Of a stretch of DNA of 9,034 bases, positions 1 to 6,671 are shown piece after piece. The DNA is taken from NCBI GenBank assembly GCA_002311925.1, contig DCAK01000059.1, positions 3,002 through 12,035 on the forward strand. The letters are read 5' to 3'. The DNA comes from Planctomycetes bacterium UBA1135 (GTDB lineage: Bacteria > Planctomycetota > UBA1135). The notes under the pieces are model-generated. The model worked only from the letters and a program-made list of their open reading frames with translations. It ran no database searches and was not told where the DNA came from. Within the stretch, counting starts at the first letter, position 1. Each line of letters opens with the position of its first letter. The position numbers and the translations under genes are program-made.

Positions 1-1
1 C

Positions 2-451
2 GGAATGCACTTCTTCAATCCCGTTCCAGTCATGGCCCTTCTCGAGGTGGTTCGCGGAGATGACACGGGTGACGAATGGGTGGAACTCGCCGTCGCCCTC
101 GGCGGACGCATGGGCAAGGAACCCATCGTGGTGCGGAACTCTCCCGGGTTTGCGAGCTCGAGGCTGGGCATCGCCTTCGCCCTGGAAGCGATTCGCATGG
201 TCGAGGAGGGAGTCGCCTCGCCCGATGACATCGACCAGGCGATGGTCCTGGGTTACCGCCACCCCATGGGTCCGCTGCGACTGACCGACCTGGTGGGCCT
301 GGATGTCAGGCTTGGAATCGCTGAGTATCTGGCCTCGACCCTGGGCGATCGATTCGACCCGCCAACCCTGCTGAAGCGGATGGTGGAGGAGGGGAAATTG
401 GGCCGTAAGTCCGGCGAGGGGTTCTACCGCTGGGATTCGCCGACGGGCTAG
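2..451 (+). CDS. 3-hydroxyacyl-CoA dehydrogenase, C-terminal part (5' end outside window)
   Basis: The frame is open from the first bases of the window, so this is the 3' part of a longer gene: 149 residues of a family usually near 285-320. It would oxidise L-3-hydroxyacyl-CoA to 3-ketoacyl-CoA with NAD+ in the cytoplasm, in beta-oxidation or butanoate-type metabolism. The fragment opens with GMHFFNPVPVM. The family's catalytic His is residue 3, and the Glu that pairs with it lies 12 residues later (residue 15, in LLEVV), the spacing seen in the human enzyme. RNSPGFASSRL follows, then the helical C-terminal dimerisation domain with GYRHPMGPLRLTDLVGLD and the typical ending GKLGRKSGEGFYRW. The Rossmann NAD-binding domain must lie upstream. 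It ends immediately after the FYRWD motif, so it looks like a stand-alone short form (Hbd/PaaH type) rather than a FadB-like fusion, although an upstream fusion cannot be excluded. The stop overlaps the stop of the convergent gene. Confidence 0.93.
   Translation, partial: GMHFFNPVPVMALLEVVRGDDTGDEWVELAVALGGRMGKEPIVVRNSPGFASSRLGIAFALEAIRMVEEGVASPDDIDQAMVLGYRHPMGPLRLTDLVGLDVRLGIAEYLASTLGDRFDPPTLLKRMVEEGKLGRKSGEGFYRWDSPTG
448..451. other. Shared CTAG at convergent gene ends
   Basis: The palindrome CTAG holds both stop codons. TAG of the dehydrogenase reads 449-451 on the plus strand, and TAG of the hydroxylase reads 450-448 on the minus strand. The genes therefore overlap by four bases with no intergenic space, and any transcription terminator would have to lie inside the opposite coding region. 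Confidence 0.9.
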
Positions 452-1107
452 TCGCCCTTTTCCATCAGGTCCTTGGCGTCGGTCACGCCGTATTTGGCGG
501 CCTCTTCCTGATTGGCCTCGAAGAGTTCCTGATAAATGGCCTTGACCTTGTTCCGCTTGCAGTAGCGCTGGTTGAAGTGGCCGAGAACCGAAGTCCGCCA
601 GCGCCAAGGACGGAGAAAATCCACCATGAGAATGACCCTCTCTTCCTCTGTGCGGTTCCAGGCCTCGTGCTCGTAGGTGTCGTCGAACACGTAGTAGGTC
701 CCCGCGTTCCAGTGAATGTGGGAAGCGCCCACGCGGATGGCCACGTCCCCCTCCGGGACTTCGATGGCGAGATGGCTTCGCAGGAGGGCCTTGGCGAACC
801 CCTTGTGGGGGGCGATGTGGGTTCCAGGTTTCAGCCACGAGAAGGCCGCCATTTGGACGCCGGGAATGGAGCGGGCGAGGGACGTGGTGACGGGGCAGGA
901 CGCCACGGCTTTTTCAACCACCTTGCCTGGGTAGAAGAGGGGGTAGACATTCCACCTCTCCCGGGGAGCCAGCGCGCCCGGATAGGGCAAGAAGCGCTCC
1001 TCGGCGATTCCCTTGAGTTCCTCCCTGATGGTCGGGTACGCGTCCTCGAAACCCTTCGACCAAGGGAAATCGGCAGGGTCGTAGACCTCGGGCGTCGTGC
1101 GTGCCAT
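448..1107 (-). CDS. Aspartyl/asparaginyl beta-hydroxylase family Fe(II)/2-oxoglutarate oxygenase
   Basis: A 219-residue protein of the Asp_Arg_Hydrox fold, the family of AspH and of bacterial lipid hydroxylases such as LpxO and OlsC. These couple 2-oxoglutarate decarboxylation to hydroxylation. Iron ligands are visible as His101 (THIAPHKG) and His147 (YEHEAWN), 46 residues apart as in bovine AspH. Arg157, ten residues after the second His, and Arg110/His112 (LLRSHLAIEVP) match the 2-oxoglutarate pocket. PGVQMAAFSWLKPG and FDD are also family signatures. There is no signal peptide or membrane helix, unlike LpxO, and a basic, helical tail of about 50 residues follows the core. I chose ATG 1107 because GGAG lies seven bases upstream and it leaves 84 bp to the divergent gene. 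An in-frame ATG at 1185 (245 residues, AGGAGG 14 bases upstream) is possible but would leave only six bases. The substrate (acyl chain, protein residue or free amino acid) cannot be told from sequence. Confidence 0.88.
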   Translation of the reverse strand: MARTTPEVYDPADFPWSKGFEDAYPTIREELKGIAEERFLPYPGALAPRERWNVYPLFYPGKVVEKAVASCPVTTSLARSIPGVQMAAFSWLKPGTHIAPHKGFAKALLRSHLAIEVPEGDVAIRVGASHIHWNAGTYYVFDDTYEHEAWNRTEEERVILMVDFLRPWRWRTSVLGHFNQRYCKRNKVKAIYQELFEANQEEAAKYGVTDAKDLMEKGD

Positions 1108-1191
1108 TTCGGAACTCCGGGAGGATTCTGGGGTTTCGTTGAAGTCAATCTCTCCGTCAACCGCAGAGGGAATCAAGGGTAGCATGGTTAC
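1108..1191. promoter_or_regulatory. Divergent intergenic region between hydroxylase and DUF1800 genes
   Basis: Eighty-four bases separate the chosen minus-strand start (1107) from the plus-strand GTG (1192), so promoters for both directions would have to sit here or in flanking coding sequence. I see no convincing -35/-10 pair. TTGAAG at 1139-1144 and TAGCAT at 1180-1185 are isolated partial matches at the wrong spacing. No clear operator-like inverted repeat was seen. The role is inferred from position only. Confidence 0.35.
1115..1118 (-). promoter_or_regulatory. Ribosome binding site supporting the 1107 start
   Basis: Read on the minus strand this is GGAG, seven bases before ATG 1107. It is the best-spaced Shine-Dalgarno match of any gene in the window and is the main reason for preferring this start over ATG 1185. 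Confidence 0.55.
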
Positions 1192-2829
1192 GTGAATCGC
1201 CTCCTTCTCCTCGCTTCCTCGGTCGTTTTCTCGGCCGTGGTCGCGGCCCCTTCGACGGGCTGGGGCCAGGGAAAGTCGGACCCCCTTTCCGAGCGCGAAA
1301 AAGTGACCCACGTTCTGAATCGATTCGGATACGGGCACTCTCCGGGAACTTTCGAACAGGTTCTCGAGGCAGGGGCGGAAGCTTGGCTCAAGGAGCAACT
1401 CGAAGGAGGGATTCCCGTGAATCCAATCTTGGCGGACTACCTCGACGAATTTGAGACGCTGCGACTGACTCCCAAGGAATGCCGGGAATACACGACCATG
1501 GAAATCCCCGATGATGCCACGGCTGAGGAGCGTCAGGCAAGGAACCGGTTGCGGGATCTGCCTAAAAGGGAATTAGTCCGCTCGGTTCTTCTTCACGCAT
1601 TTCTGAGCGAGCGACAAGCGGAGGAAGTTCTTTGCGATTTTTGGCGGAACCACTTCAACGTCAGCTTCACCAAGGGGGGGCCCTCCCAAAATCTCATTCC
1701 GGATTTTGAGTCCACTGTCATTCGTGAGAATCTCTGGGGAACTTTCCCCGAGATGCTGAGTGATTCCGCGACCCACCCAGCGATGCTGCACTATCTCGAC
1801 AACTACCTGTCACGCAAGCCGCCGACCAAGCAGGAATTGGCCGAGGTGGAGCGTCGGGTGCGGCGCCGGACGGGGTCCCGGCAAAGGGGTGAAGAAGCGG
1901 CGTCCATTGCCGCCCAGCGGGGTTTGAATGAGAACTACGCCCGCGAGCTGCTCGAGCTCCACACCTTGGGCGTGGACAACTTCTACAAGCAGAAGGATGT
2001 GGTCGCGGTGGCCGAGGCCCTCACCGGCTGGACCGCCGACTTGAGTCGCAACGGCACCCAGGGGTTCATCTTCAAGGGCAACATGCACATCGAGGGGAAC
2101 AAGCGCGTACTGGGCCGGGTGATTCACAGCAAGACCGGCAGGGGGAAAAACGAGGGGGAGCAGATTCTCCAACTTCTTTCCTCCCACCGCGGGACGGCTG
2201 ATTTCATCGCGACCAAGTTGGTCCGCTACCTGGTCAACGACGACCCCCCCTCCAGTCTCGTCGCCAAGGTTTCGAAGTCCTACCGCAAGACCAAGGGAAG
2301 CATCCCCGCAATGGTCGACACCATCGTCAAGAGCAAGGAGTTCTGGGCGCGGGAAAATTTCCGGGCCAAGTTCAAGACCCCCTTCGAATTCGTGGTGAGT
2401 GCCCTGCGCGTGACGGGGGCCGAGGTCGAATCCTCCGACCGCATCGTCCGCATTCTCGAAAGCATGGGGCAGCCGGTCTACCACTGTGACGACCCGACCG
2501 GCTGGTACGACACATCCGAAGCATGGCTGGACCCCGGGGTGATGGCTCTCCGCTGGCAATTCGCTGAAGAATTGGCCGCCGGAAACGTGAAAGGGGTTCG
2601 CATTCCGGATTCCTTCTTCTCGAACATCCCCTCCGACATTCCCCCACTTCTCTGGCAGCACCACCTGACGCGGGCGGTCCTTCCCGGGGGGGCAGGGGAA
2701 AGAACTCGCGCAGCCTTGGCGGCCGTCACCAACGAATACATTAAGGACCGGCGGGTGCCGGACCTTTTCGACCTGGGACCCAGGCTTGTCGGCCTGCTCC
2801 TGGGTTCACCGGAGTTTCAACAACAATGA
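1192..2829 (+). CDS. Secreted DUF1800 family protein
   Basis: A 545-residue member of the DUF1800 (PF08811) family, whose biochemical function is not established. Residues 1-25 form a Sec-type signal (MNRLLLLASSVVFSAVVAA), so the protein is probably periplasmic. Family landmarks run in order: LNRFGYGHSPG near residues 42-52 and GAEAWLKEQL at 61-70; CDFWRNHFNVSF at 148-159; NENYARELLELHTLGVD at 246-262; DVVAVAEALTGWT at 269-281; GWYDTSEAWLDP at 437-448; and the usual closing LLLGSPEFQ. Residues 210-240 are a charged, Arg/Glu-rich linker. The start is a GTG with only a weak AAGGG 12 bases upstream. It is chosen because it gives an intact signal peptide; I see no better in-frame start downstream. 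It overlaps the DUF1501 gene by ATGA, so the two are probably translated in sequence and act together in or at the envelope. Confidence 0.92.
   Translation: MNRLLLLASSVVFSAVVAAPSTGWGQGKSDPLSEREKVTHVLNRFGYGHSPGTFEQVLEAGAEAWLKEQLEGGIPVNPILADYLDEFETLRLTPKECREYTTMEIPDDATAEERQARNRLRDLPKRELVRSVLLHAFLSERQAEEVLCDFWRNHFNVSFTKGGPSQNLIPDFESTVIRENLWGTFPEMLSDSATHPAMLHYLDNYLSRKPPTKQELAEVERRVRRRTGSRQRGEEAASIAAQRGLNENYARELLELHTLGVDNFYKQKDVVAVAEALTGWTADLSRNGTQGFIFKGNMHIEGNKRVLGRVIHSKTGRGKNEGEQILQLLSSHRGTADFIATKLVRYLVNDDPPSSLVAKVSKSYRKTKGSIPAMVDTIVKSKEFWARENFRAKFKTPFEFVVSALRVTGAEVESSDRIVRILESMGQPVYHCDDPTGWYDTSEAWLDPGVMALRWQFAEELAAGNVKGVRIPDSFFSNIPSDIPPLLWQHHLTRAVLPGGAGERTRAALAAVTNEYIKDRRVPDLFDLGPRLVGLLLGSPEFQQQ
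2811..2814 (+). promoter_or_regulatory. Ribosome binding site for the DUF1501 gene
   Basis: GGAG lies inside the last codons of the DUF1800 gene, 11 bases before ATG 2826. The spacing is long but usable. With the ATGA stop/start overlap it points to translational coupling. Confidence 0.4.
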
Positions 2830-4070
2830 ATTCATCTCGCCGTGATTTCCTGAAGCGGTCGGCCACCCTCGCGGGCGCTCTCCCTGCCGCATCTTTCATG
2901 CCTCCTCTTTTTCACTCGTGGAAACCGAAATACCCCCCCGCCATTGTCAATGTCTACCTGAGGGGAGGAGCGGATTTCCTGAACATGATGGTTCCCTGGA
3001 AGGATCGGGTTTATCGGTCGGTGCGCCCTGGAATCGCCATTCGGGAGGAGGACGGCCCGGTCAAACTCGACAGCCGCTGGGTTCTGCACCCGGCCCTTTC
3101 CGCCTTCGAACCCCTTTGGAAGGCGAAAATGTTGGCTCCCGTCGTGGGCGCGGGGTCGCCGCATCCCACACGGAGCCATTTCGACGCCCAGGACTTCATG
3201 GAATATGCCGCTCCGGGCAACCGAACTCTCAAACAGGGATGGCTCAATCGCTACCTGACGGAATCCGCGGGCAAGAATTCAAACGACTTTCGGGCCATGG
3301 CCACCCAGGAGCTTCTCCCCCGGTCGCTGCGCGGGGAATTCCCCGTACTTGCCGTCCCCACCTCGATGGACAGGAGGAAGGGCTCCAAGCTTCTCGACCG
3401 ATTCGAGGAGTTCTACGGAGACGGGATGACCAAGGAAGGCGGCGTCATGGGGGAACGCAAGGACGATTCAACCGGCGTGGTCGCGTCCGGGAAAGCGACC
3501 ATTGAAACCTTGCGCCGTTTCCAGGAAATTGTCGGTAGCAAGAAGTCTAGGCGAGGCGACTCGAATTACCCTCAAAGTCGATTCGGTAGTCGTCTCGAGA
3601 TCATTGCGAGGGTCCTCAAGTCCGGCGAGGGTCTCGAAGTCGCCGGCATCGATATCGGCGGATGGGACGACCACACCAACCAGGGAGGTGTCGAGGGGCG
3701 CCATGCCGACCGCCTGCGGGATTTTGCGACCGCGATTGCCGCCTTCTGTGAGGACATGGGGCCGAGGATGGAAAACACCTCGGTCGTAGTCATGACTGAA
3801 TTCGGCCGGACGGTTCGTGAGAACGGCAACAACGGAACGGATCATGGCCATGGGGGCGGGATGTTCGTCATCGGTGGCGGAGTCAAAGGGGGCAAGGTGC
3901 ATGGCTCCTGGCGCGGTCTCGGCGATGAAAACCTCTATCAGGGGCGGGACTTGCAGGCGACGACTGATTTCAGGGATGTGATGGCTGAATGCCTGGACGG
4001 AGTCTTCGGATTCAGACCACCGAAGAACTTCTTCCCCGACTACAAGACCCGCAAGGTCGGCCTGTTCTAG
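2826..4070 (+). CDS. Tat-exported DUF1501 family protein
   Basis: A 414-residue DUF1501 (PF07394) protein, a family I recall being placed with the alkaline-phosphatase/sulfatase fold. Its physiological substrate is unknown. It begins with a twin-arginine signal, SRRDFLKRSATLAG at residues 4-17, followed by a short hydrophobic stretch, so it is likely exported folded. Family motifs run in order: VYLRGGADFLNMMVP (43-57); LHPALSAFEPLW (87-98); GSPHPTRSHFDAQDFMEY (110-127); IDIGGWDDHTNQG (275-287); VVVMTEFGRTVRENG (320-334); TDHGHGGGMFVIGGGVKGG (338-356); and a C-terminal FGFRPPKNFFPDY. The Asp/His-rich GGWDDH and TDHGHGG segments are plausible metal sites. Length is normal for the family. Start and stop of the pair overlap (ATG 2826, TGA 2827-2829). 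DUF1800 and DUF1501 genes are commonly adjacent in bacteria. Here one carries a Sec signal and the other a Tat signal. The stop overlaps that of the convergent ROK gene. Confidence 0.94.
   Translation: MNSSRRDFLKRSATLAGALPAASFMPPLFHSWKPKYPPAIVNVYLRGGADFLNMMVPWKDRVYRSVRPGIAIREEDGPVKLDSRWVLHPALSAFEPLWKAKMLAPVVGAGSPHPTRSHFDAQDFMEYAAPGNRTLKQGWLNRYLTESAGKNSNDFRAMATQELLPRSLRGEFPVLAVPTSMDRRKGSKLLDRFEEFYGDGMTKEGGVMGERKDDSTGVVASGKATIETLRRFQEIVGSKKSRRGDSNYPQSRFGSRLEIIARVLKSGEGLEVAGIDIGGWDDHTNQGGVEGRHADRLRDFATAIAAFCEDMGPRMENTSVVVMTEFGRTVRENGNNGTDHGHGGGMFVIGGGVKGGKVHGSWRGLGDENLYQGRDLQATTDFRDVMAECLDGVFGFRPPKNFFPDYKTRKVGLF
4067..4070. other. Second shared CTAG at convergent gene ends
   Basis: CTAG contains the TAG stop of the DUF1501 gene (4068-4070, plus) and the TAG stop of the ROK kinase gene (4069-4067, minus). 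This is the same four-base arrangement as at 448-451. Confidence 0.9.
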
Positions 4071-4954
4071 CCCTCAAGGGCGAACGCGGCGGCGCCGATG
4101 ACACCGGCGTCCTCACCGAGGGTTGCCTGTTCTATCAGGAAGTCTTCCCGGCCCCGGCCGAAGGCTCTCTCTTCAAGAACCGCCATGGCTGACGGGGCCA
4201 GGAGGTCGGTCACGGCCGAGACTCCTCCGCCAAGGAGGAAAACCCTGACATCGAGGAGGAGGGCGACCTGGGCCAGGGCTTCTCCCAGGTGTTTTCCGGC
4301 TTGGGCGAATCCTTCGAGGGATTCGGAATCTCCACTTCGTGCCTGTTCGCCGGCTTCGGGTAGGGAAGGGGCCTCCGCTCCCGCTTCCCTGAGAAGTTCA
4401 AGGATGGGGCCCGCGCCGAGAACGGCCTCGAGGCATCCTTGTGCCCCGCAGGCGCAGGTGAGTTGGTGGTCGACTCGGATGTGACCGATTTCACCCGCCA
4501 TTCCCGGGCCGGTGTGGAGCTTCCCCCCGAGGACCAATCCTCCGCCCACCCCCGTGCCCAGTGTGACCAGGAAAAAATCCTGGTGGACGGCCCCGGCGCC
4601 GTGGCGGGCTTCTCCGAGGGCCGCCAGGGAGGCGTCGTTGCCCATCTTGACGGGGGCGCCAAGAATTTCAGCGACCCGGCTTGCAAGGGGTTTCCTTGCC
4701 AGAAAGGAGAGATTGGGCGAACCCGCCACCGAGTCTCCGGAAGGTTGAACGACTCCCGGAACCCCGAGGCCGATTCCTTTTTCGGAGATTTCTTCGCCGA
4801 CTTCCCGGGCCGCCGCGGCGATGGCCTGCAGGCAGGCTTCCTCGTCTTGCGGGGTCGGGACGGATGAGCGGGAAAGGACCTCGCCTCCTCTCACGGCCCC
4901 GGCCTTGATGGCGGTTCCTCCCAAGTCGACGCCGATGGAAACGGTTTCCGTCAA
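4067..4954 (-). CDS. ROK family sugar kinase (glucokinase-like)
   Basis: A 295-residue cytoplasmic ROK-family protein that probably phosphorylates glucose, N-acetylglucosamine, N-acetylmannosamine or a related hexose with ATP. Motifs, numbered from the TTG start: ATP-phosphate loop VDLGGTAIKAG (9-19); LGVPGVV (63-69); MGNDASLAALGEA with the catalytic Asp at about 107; TLGTGVGGGLVLGGKLHTG (131-149); EIGH with a zinc-ligand His at about 158; and the ROK zinc motif CACGAQGCLEAV (167-178). There is no helix-turn-helix N-terminus, so it is a kinase rather than a ROK repressor. TTG 4954 lies one base after the TGA of the upstream peptidase gene and places DLGGT at the usual distance from the N-terminus. 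An ATG at 5020 would add 22 residues unlike the family and overlap the upstream gene by 65 bases. Neither start has a good ribosome binding site. Substrate cannot be settled from sequence. Confidence 0.92.
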   Translation of the reverse strand: MTETVSIGVDLGGTAIKAGAVRGGEVLSRSSVPTPQDEEACLQAIAAAAREVGEEISEKGIGLGVPGVVQPSGDSVAGSPNLSFLARKPLASRVAEILGAPVKMGNDASLAALGEARHGAGAVHQDFFLVTLGTGVGGGLVLGGKLHTGPGMAGEIGHIRVDHQLTCACGAQGCLEAVLGAGPILELLREAGAEAPSLPEAGEQARSGDSESLEGFAQAGKHLGEALAQVALLLDVRVFLLGGGVSAVTDLLAPSAMAVLEERAFGRGREDFLIEQATLGEDAGVIGAAAFALEG

Positions 4955-4955
4955 A

Positions 4956-6671
4956 TCAGTAATCGATGCGTTGGTCGAAGCCGAGGGGCCAGGGAAGAGG
5001 AAGCTTGGGAGATTCCTCATAGTAGGGGCGGAGTCGACGATATCCGTCGTGGAAGGGAAGAGGAGACGACCAAGCGTCGAGCCTGGAGAGGGTCCTCTGG
5101 GCGAGAATCGTGATGGAGGTCAGGGCCTCGTATTCGATGCGGTCCGAGGTGTCCTCGGGCGTGTGGTAATCAAGGTGCTCGCTGGTGTTGAAGAAGACCA
5201 CCGGGACCTGCTCGTAGTAGAAGGAAGCCTGGTCGCTGCGGTCGAAGAATTCCTCGTTTTCAAAATCAAGGACGAGGTCGAGGCCCTCGGCTGCCTTCGC
5301 CACGATTTCCCGCAACGGGGGGGAGGAACGGGTTCCGCTTACGAGGAGCCCCCTGTTCATGGACCTGCCGACCATGTCGAGGTTGACCATGGCAAGGATT
5401 CTTTCAGCCGGAATCAGGTTTTCGGCGACGAAGCAATGGGAGCCCACGAGCCCGATTTCCTCGCCTGAGAAGGCCGCGAAGACGAGGTTCCGCCGGGGGG
5501 GGCTTTTCGATTTCCCAAAGGCGTCGGCCACCGCGAGGAGAGCGGCCACCCCGGAGGCGTTGTCGTCGGCTCCGTTCCAGACCGTTCCACTTTCGTCCTT
5601 TCCGACATGGTCGAAATGGGCGCCGAGAACGATGAAGGAGTTGGTCAATTCAGGGTCGGAGCCAGGAATCCAACCGACGACATTGATGCCTGTCCTCCTC
5701 GGGGGGAGGAGGGTTGACTTGAGGCTGGCCTGGTTGGGAATCGAAAAGCTGTCGGCGGACAGGGAGGCGTCGTTTTCACGGACCCAGGCCGGGGCTTCCC
5801 TCCCCGCGGACTTGAACAATTCGTCCACCACCCTTCTTGAGACATAGGCCACCGGAATCGAGCATCGAAGCATCCCCCAACCCTGAAGCATGTGGAATGC
5901 CTGGTCCGCGGCATCCTGGGTCGAAAAGTTGGTCTTTTCCAGGCCCAACTGGTTCTTCTGGGCTTCAATGATGGGGATGAGATGCTCGAACAAGCGTGAA
6001 AATTTCGGCCAATAGGGTCGCGATGGCGCTTGCCAGGATTCTCGGCGACCGGGCGGATCGGCGACCAGGACGGCGACGGCTCCCAGGCTTTCCATGAGCC
6101 GAACCTTGCGCCCCAATTGGGTCTCAGGGAGAAATTTTCGACCGAGAAGGGGGCTCTTTGGGTCGTCGGCCTGGGGTTCCCAACGAAAAACGAGAACGAC
6201 TTTTCCCTTCAAGTCGATGCCGTCGAAATCGTCGTATTCAAAATTCAGGTTGCGGAGTCCGTAGCCGGCGAAGACGACAGGGCCCTTGGCTTCGCCTTGG
6301 GGGGCTCCGGGGTGGGGAAGAAAGTCCTTTCCAGGAGGGAAGCGGTTTTCTCCAATTTCCAGGAAGGATGCGTCCAGGTCGAGAGTTCTTGGGGATGCTT
6401 GGAAAGGGTGCTCCCAACTTCCTCCAAGAGGTTGCGCCCCGGCTTCTGCTAGGCGCTTGGCGATAAAGGCCGCCGCCATCGCCTCCTCGGGGGTACCAGT
6501 TTTCCTTCCGCCCATGGAGTCGTCGGCCAGGAGGGAGAGATCTTCCTTCAGACGGTCGGGCTGCCAGGGGTCGAGGGTTATTTCCCCCCCCTGAGGGGGG
6601 AGAAGGGCGAAAATAATGAAAAGACTTGAGCTCAACCCTTTTCGTCTTCCGCACCGGTTGCTCGCCGCCAC
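4956..6671 (-). CDS. Secreted M28 family zinc peptidase with PA domain
   Basis: A 571-residue M28 metallopeptidase (aminopeptidase/carboxypeptidase-like fold). The N-terminus has a basic stretch (CGRRKG) and a hydrophobic stretch LSSSLFIIFALLPP, consistent with export. Residues about 125-320 look like a protease-associated domain (VVFAGYGL, LKGKVVLVFR, GAVAVLVAD) with extra helical sequence before the catalytic part. The co-catalytic zinc set is complete: His352 (LGAHFDHVG), Asp370 (NGADDNASG), general base Glu404 and ligand Glu405 (FSGEEIGL), Asp432 (NLDMVGR) and His503 (DYHTPED). A tail of about 40 residues rich in Pro, Tyr and Arg follows. GTG 6671 overlaps the M48 gene by 40 bases and supplies the positively charged n-region. 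TTG 6635, overlapping the M48 stop as TTGA, is a possible shorter start but lacks those charges. It probably trims peptides outside the cytoplasm. It sits between the M48 and ROK genes in an apparent operon. Confidence 0.92.
   Translation of the reverse strand: MAASNRCGRRKGLSSSLFIIFALLPPQGGEITLDPWQPDRLKEDLSLLADDSMGGRKTGTPEEAMAAAFIAKRLAEAGAQPLGGSWEHPFQASPRTLDLDASFLEIGENRFPPGKDFLPHPGAPQGEAKGPVVFAGYGLRNLNFEYDDFDGIDLKGKVVLVFRWEPQADDPKSPLLGRKFLPETQLGRKVRLMESLGAVAVLVADPPGRRESWQAPSRPYWPKFSRLFEHLIPIIEAQKNQLGLEKTNFSTQDAADQAFHMLQGWGMLRCSIPVAYVSRRVVDELFKSAGREAPAWVRENDASLSADSFSIPNQASLKSTLLPPRRTGINVVGWIPGSDPELTNSFIVLGAHFDHVGKDESGTVWNGADDNASGVAALLAVADAFGKSKSPPRRNLVFAAFSGEEIGLVGSHCFVAENLIPAERILAMVNLDMVGRSMNRGLLVSGTRSSPPLREIVAKAAEGLDLVLDFENEEFFDRSDQASFYYEQVPVVFFNTSEHLDYHTPEDTSDRIEYEALTSITILAQRTLSRLDAWSSPLPFHDGYRRLRPYYEESPKLPLPWPLGFDQRIDY
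6582..6604 (-). other. Strong G/C hairpin in the 5' coding region of the M28 gene
   Basis: In minus-strand RNA this reads UUCUCCCCCC, a UCA loop, then GGGGGGGGAA. That is a 10-bp stem with one G-U pair and a six-pair uninterrupted C/G core. It lies about 67 bases after GTG 6671 and codes for LLPPQGG at the end of the signal peptide. No U tract follows, so it is not a standard terminator. The plus-strand RNA would contain a C-A mismatch in place of the G-U pair. Function is unknown. Confidence 0.6.

Noticed and set aside
577..1182. A 201-codon plus-strand open frame opposite the hydroxylase
   Set aside because: Its translation has no recognisable features, while the minus strand codes for conserved iron and 2-oxoglutarate binding residues.
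1810..2664. A 284-codon minus-strand open frame inside the DUF1800 gene
   Set aside because: No family motif was recognised. It lies fully antisense to well-conserved DUF1800 segments, so it is a codon-bias shadow.
2772..2784. CCTGGGACCCAGG inverted repeat near the end of the DUF1800 gene
   Set aside because: With a single-base centre, only a four-pair stem could form in RNA. It is inside coding sequence with no T tract and is best explained by the codons.
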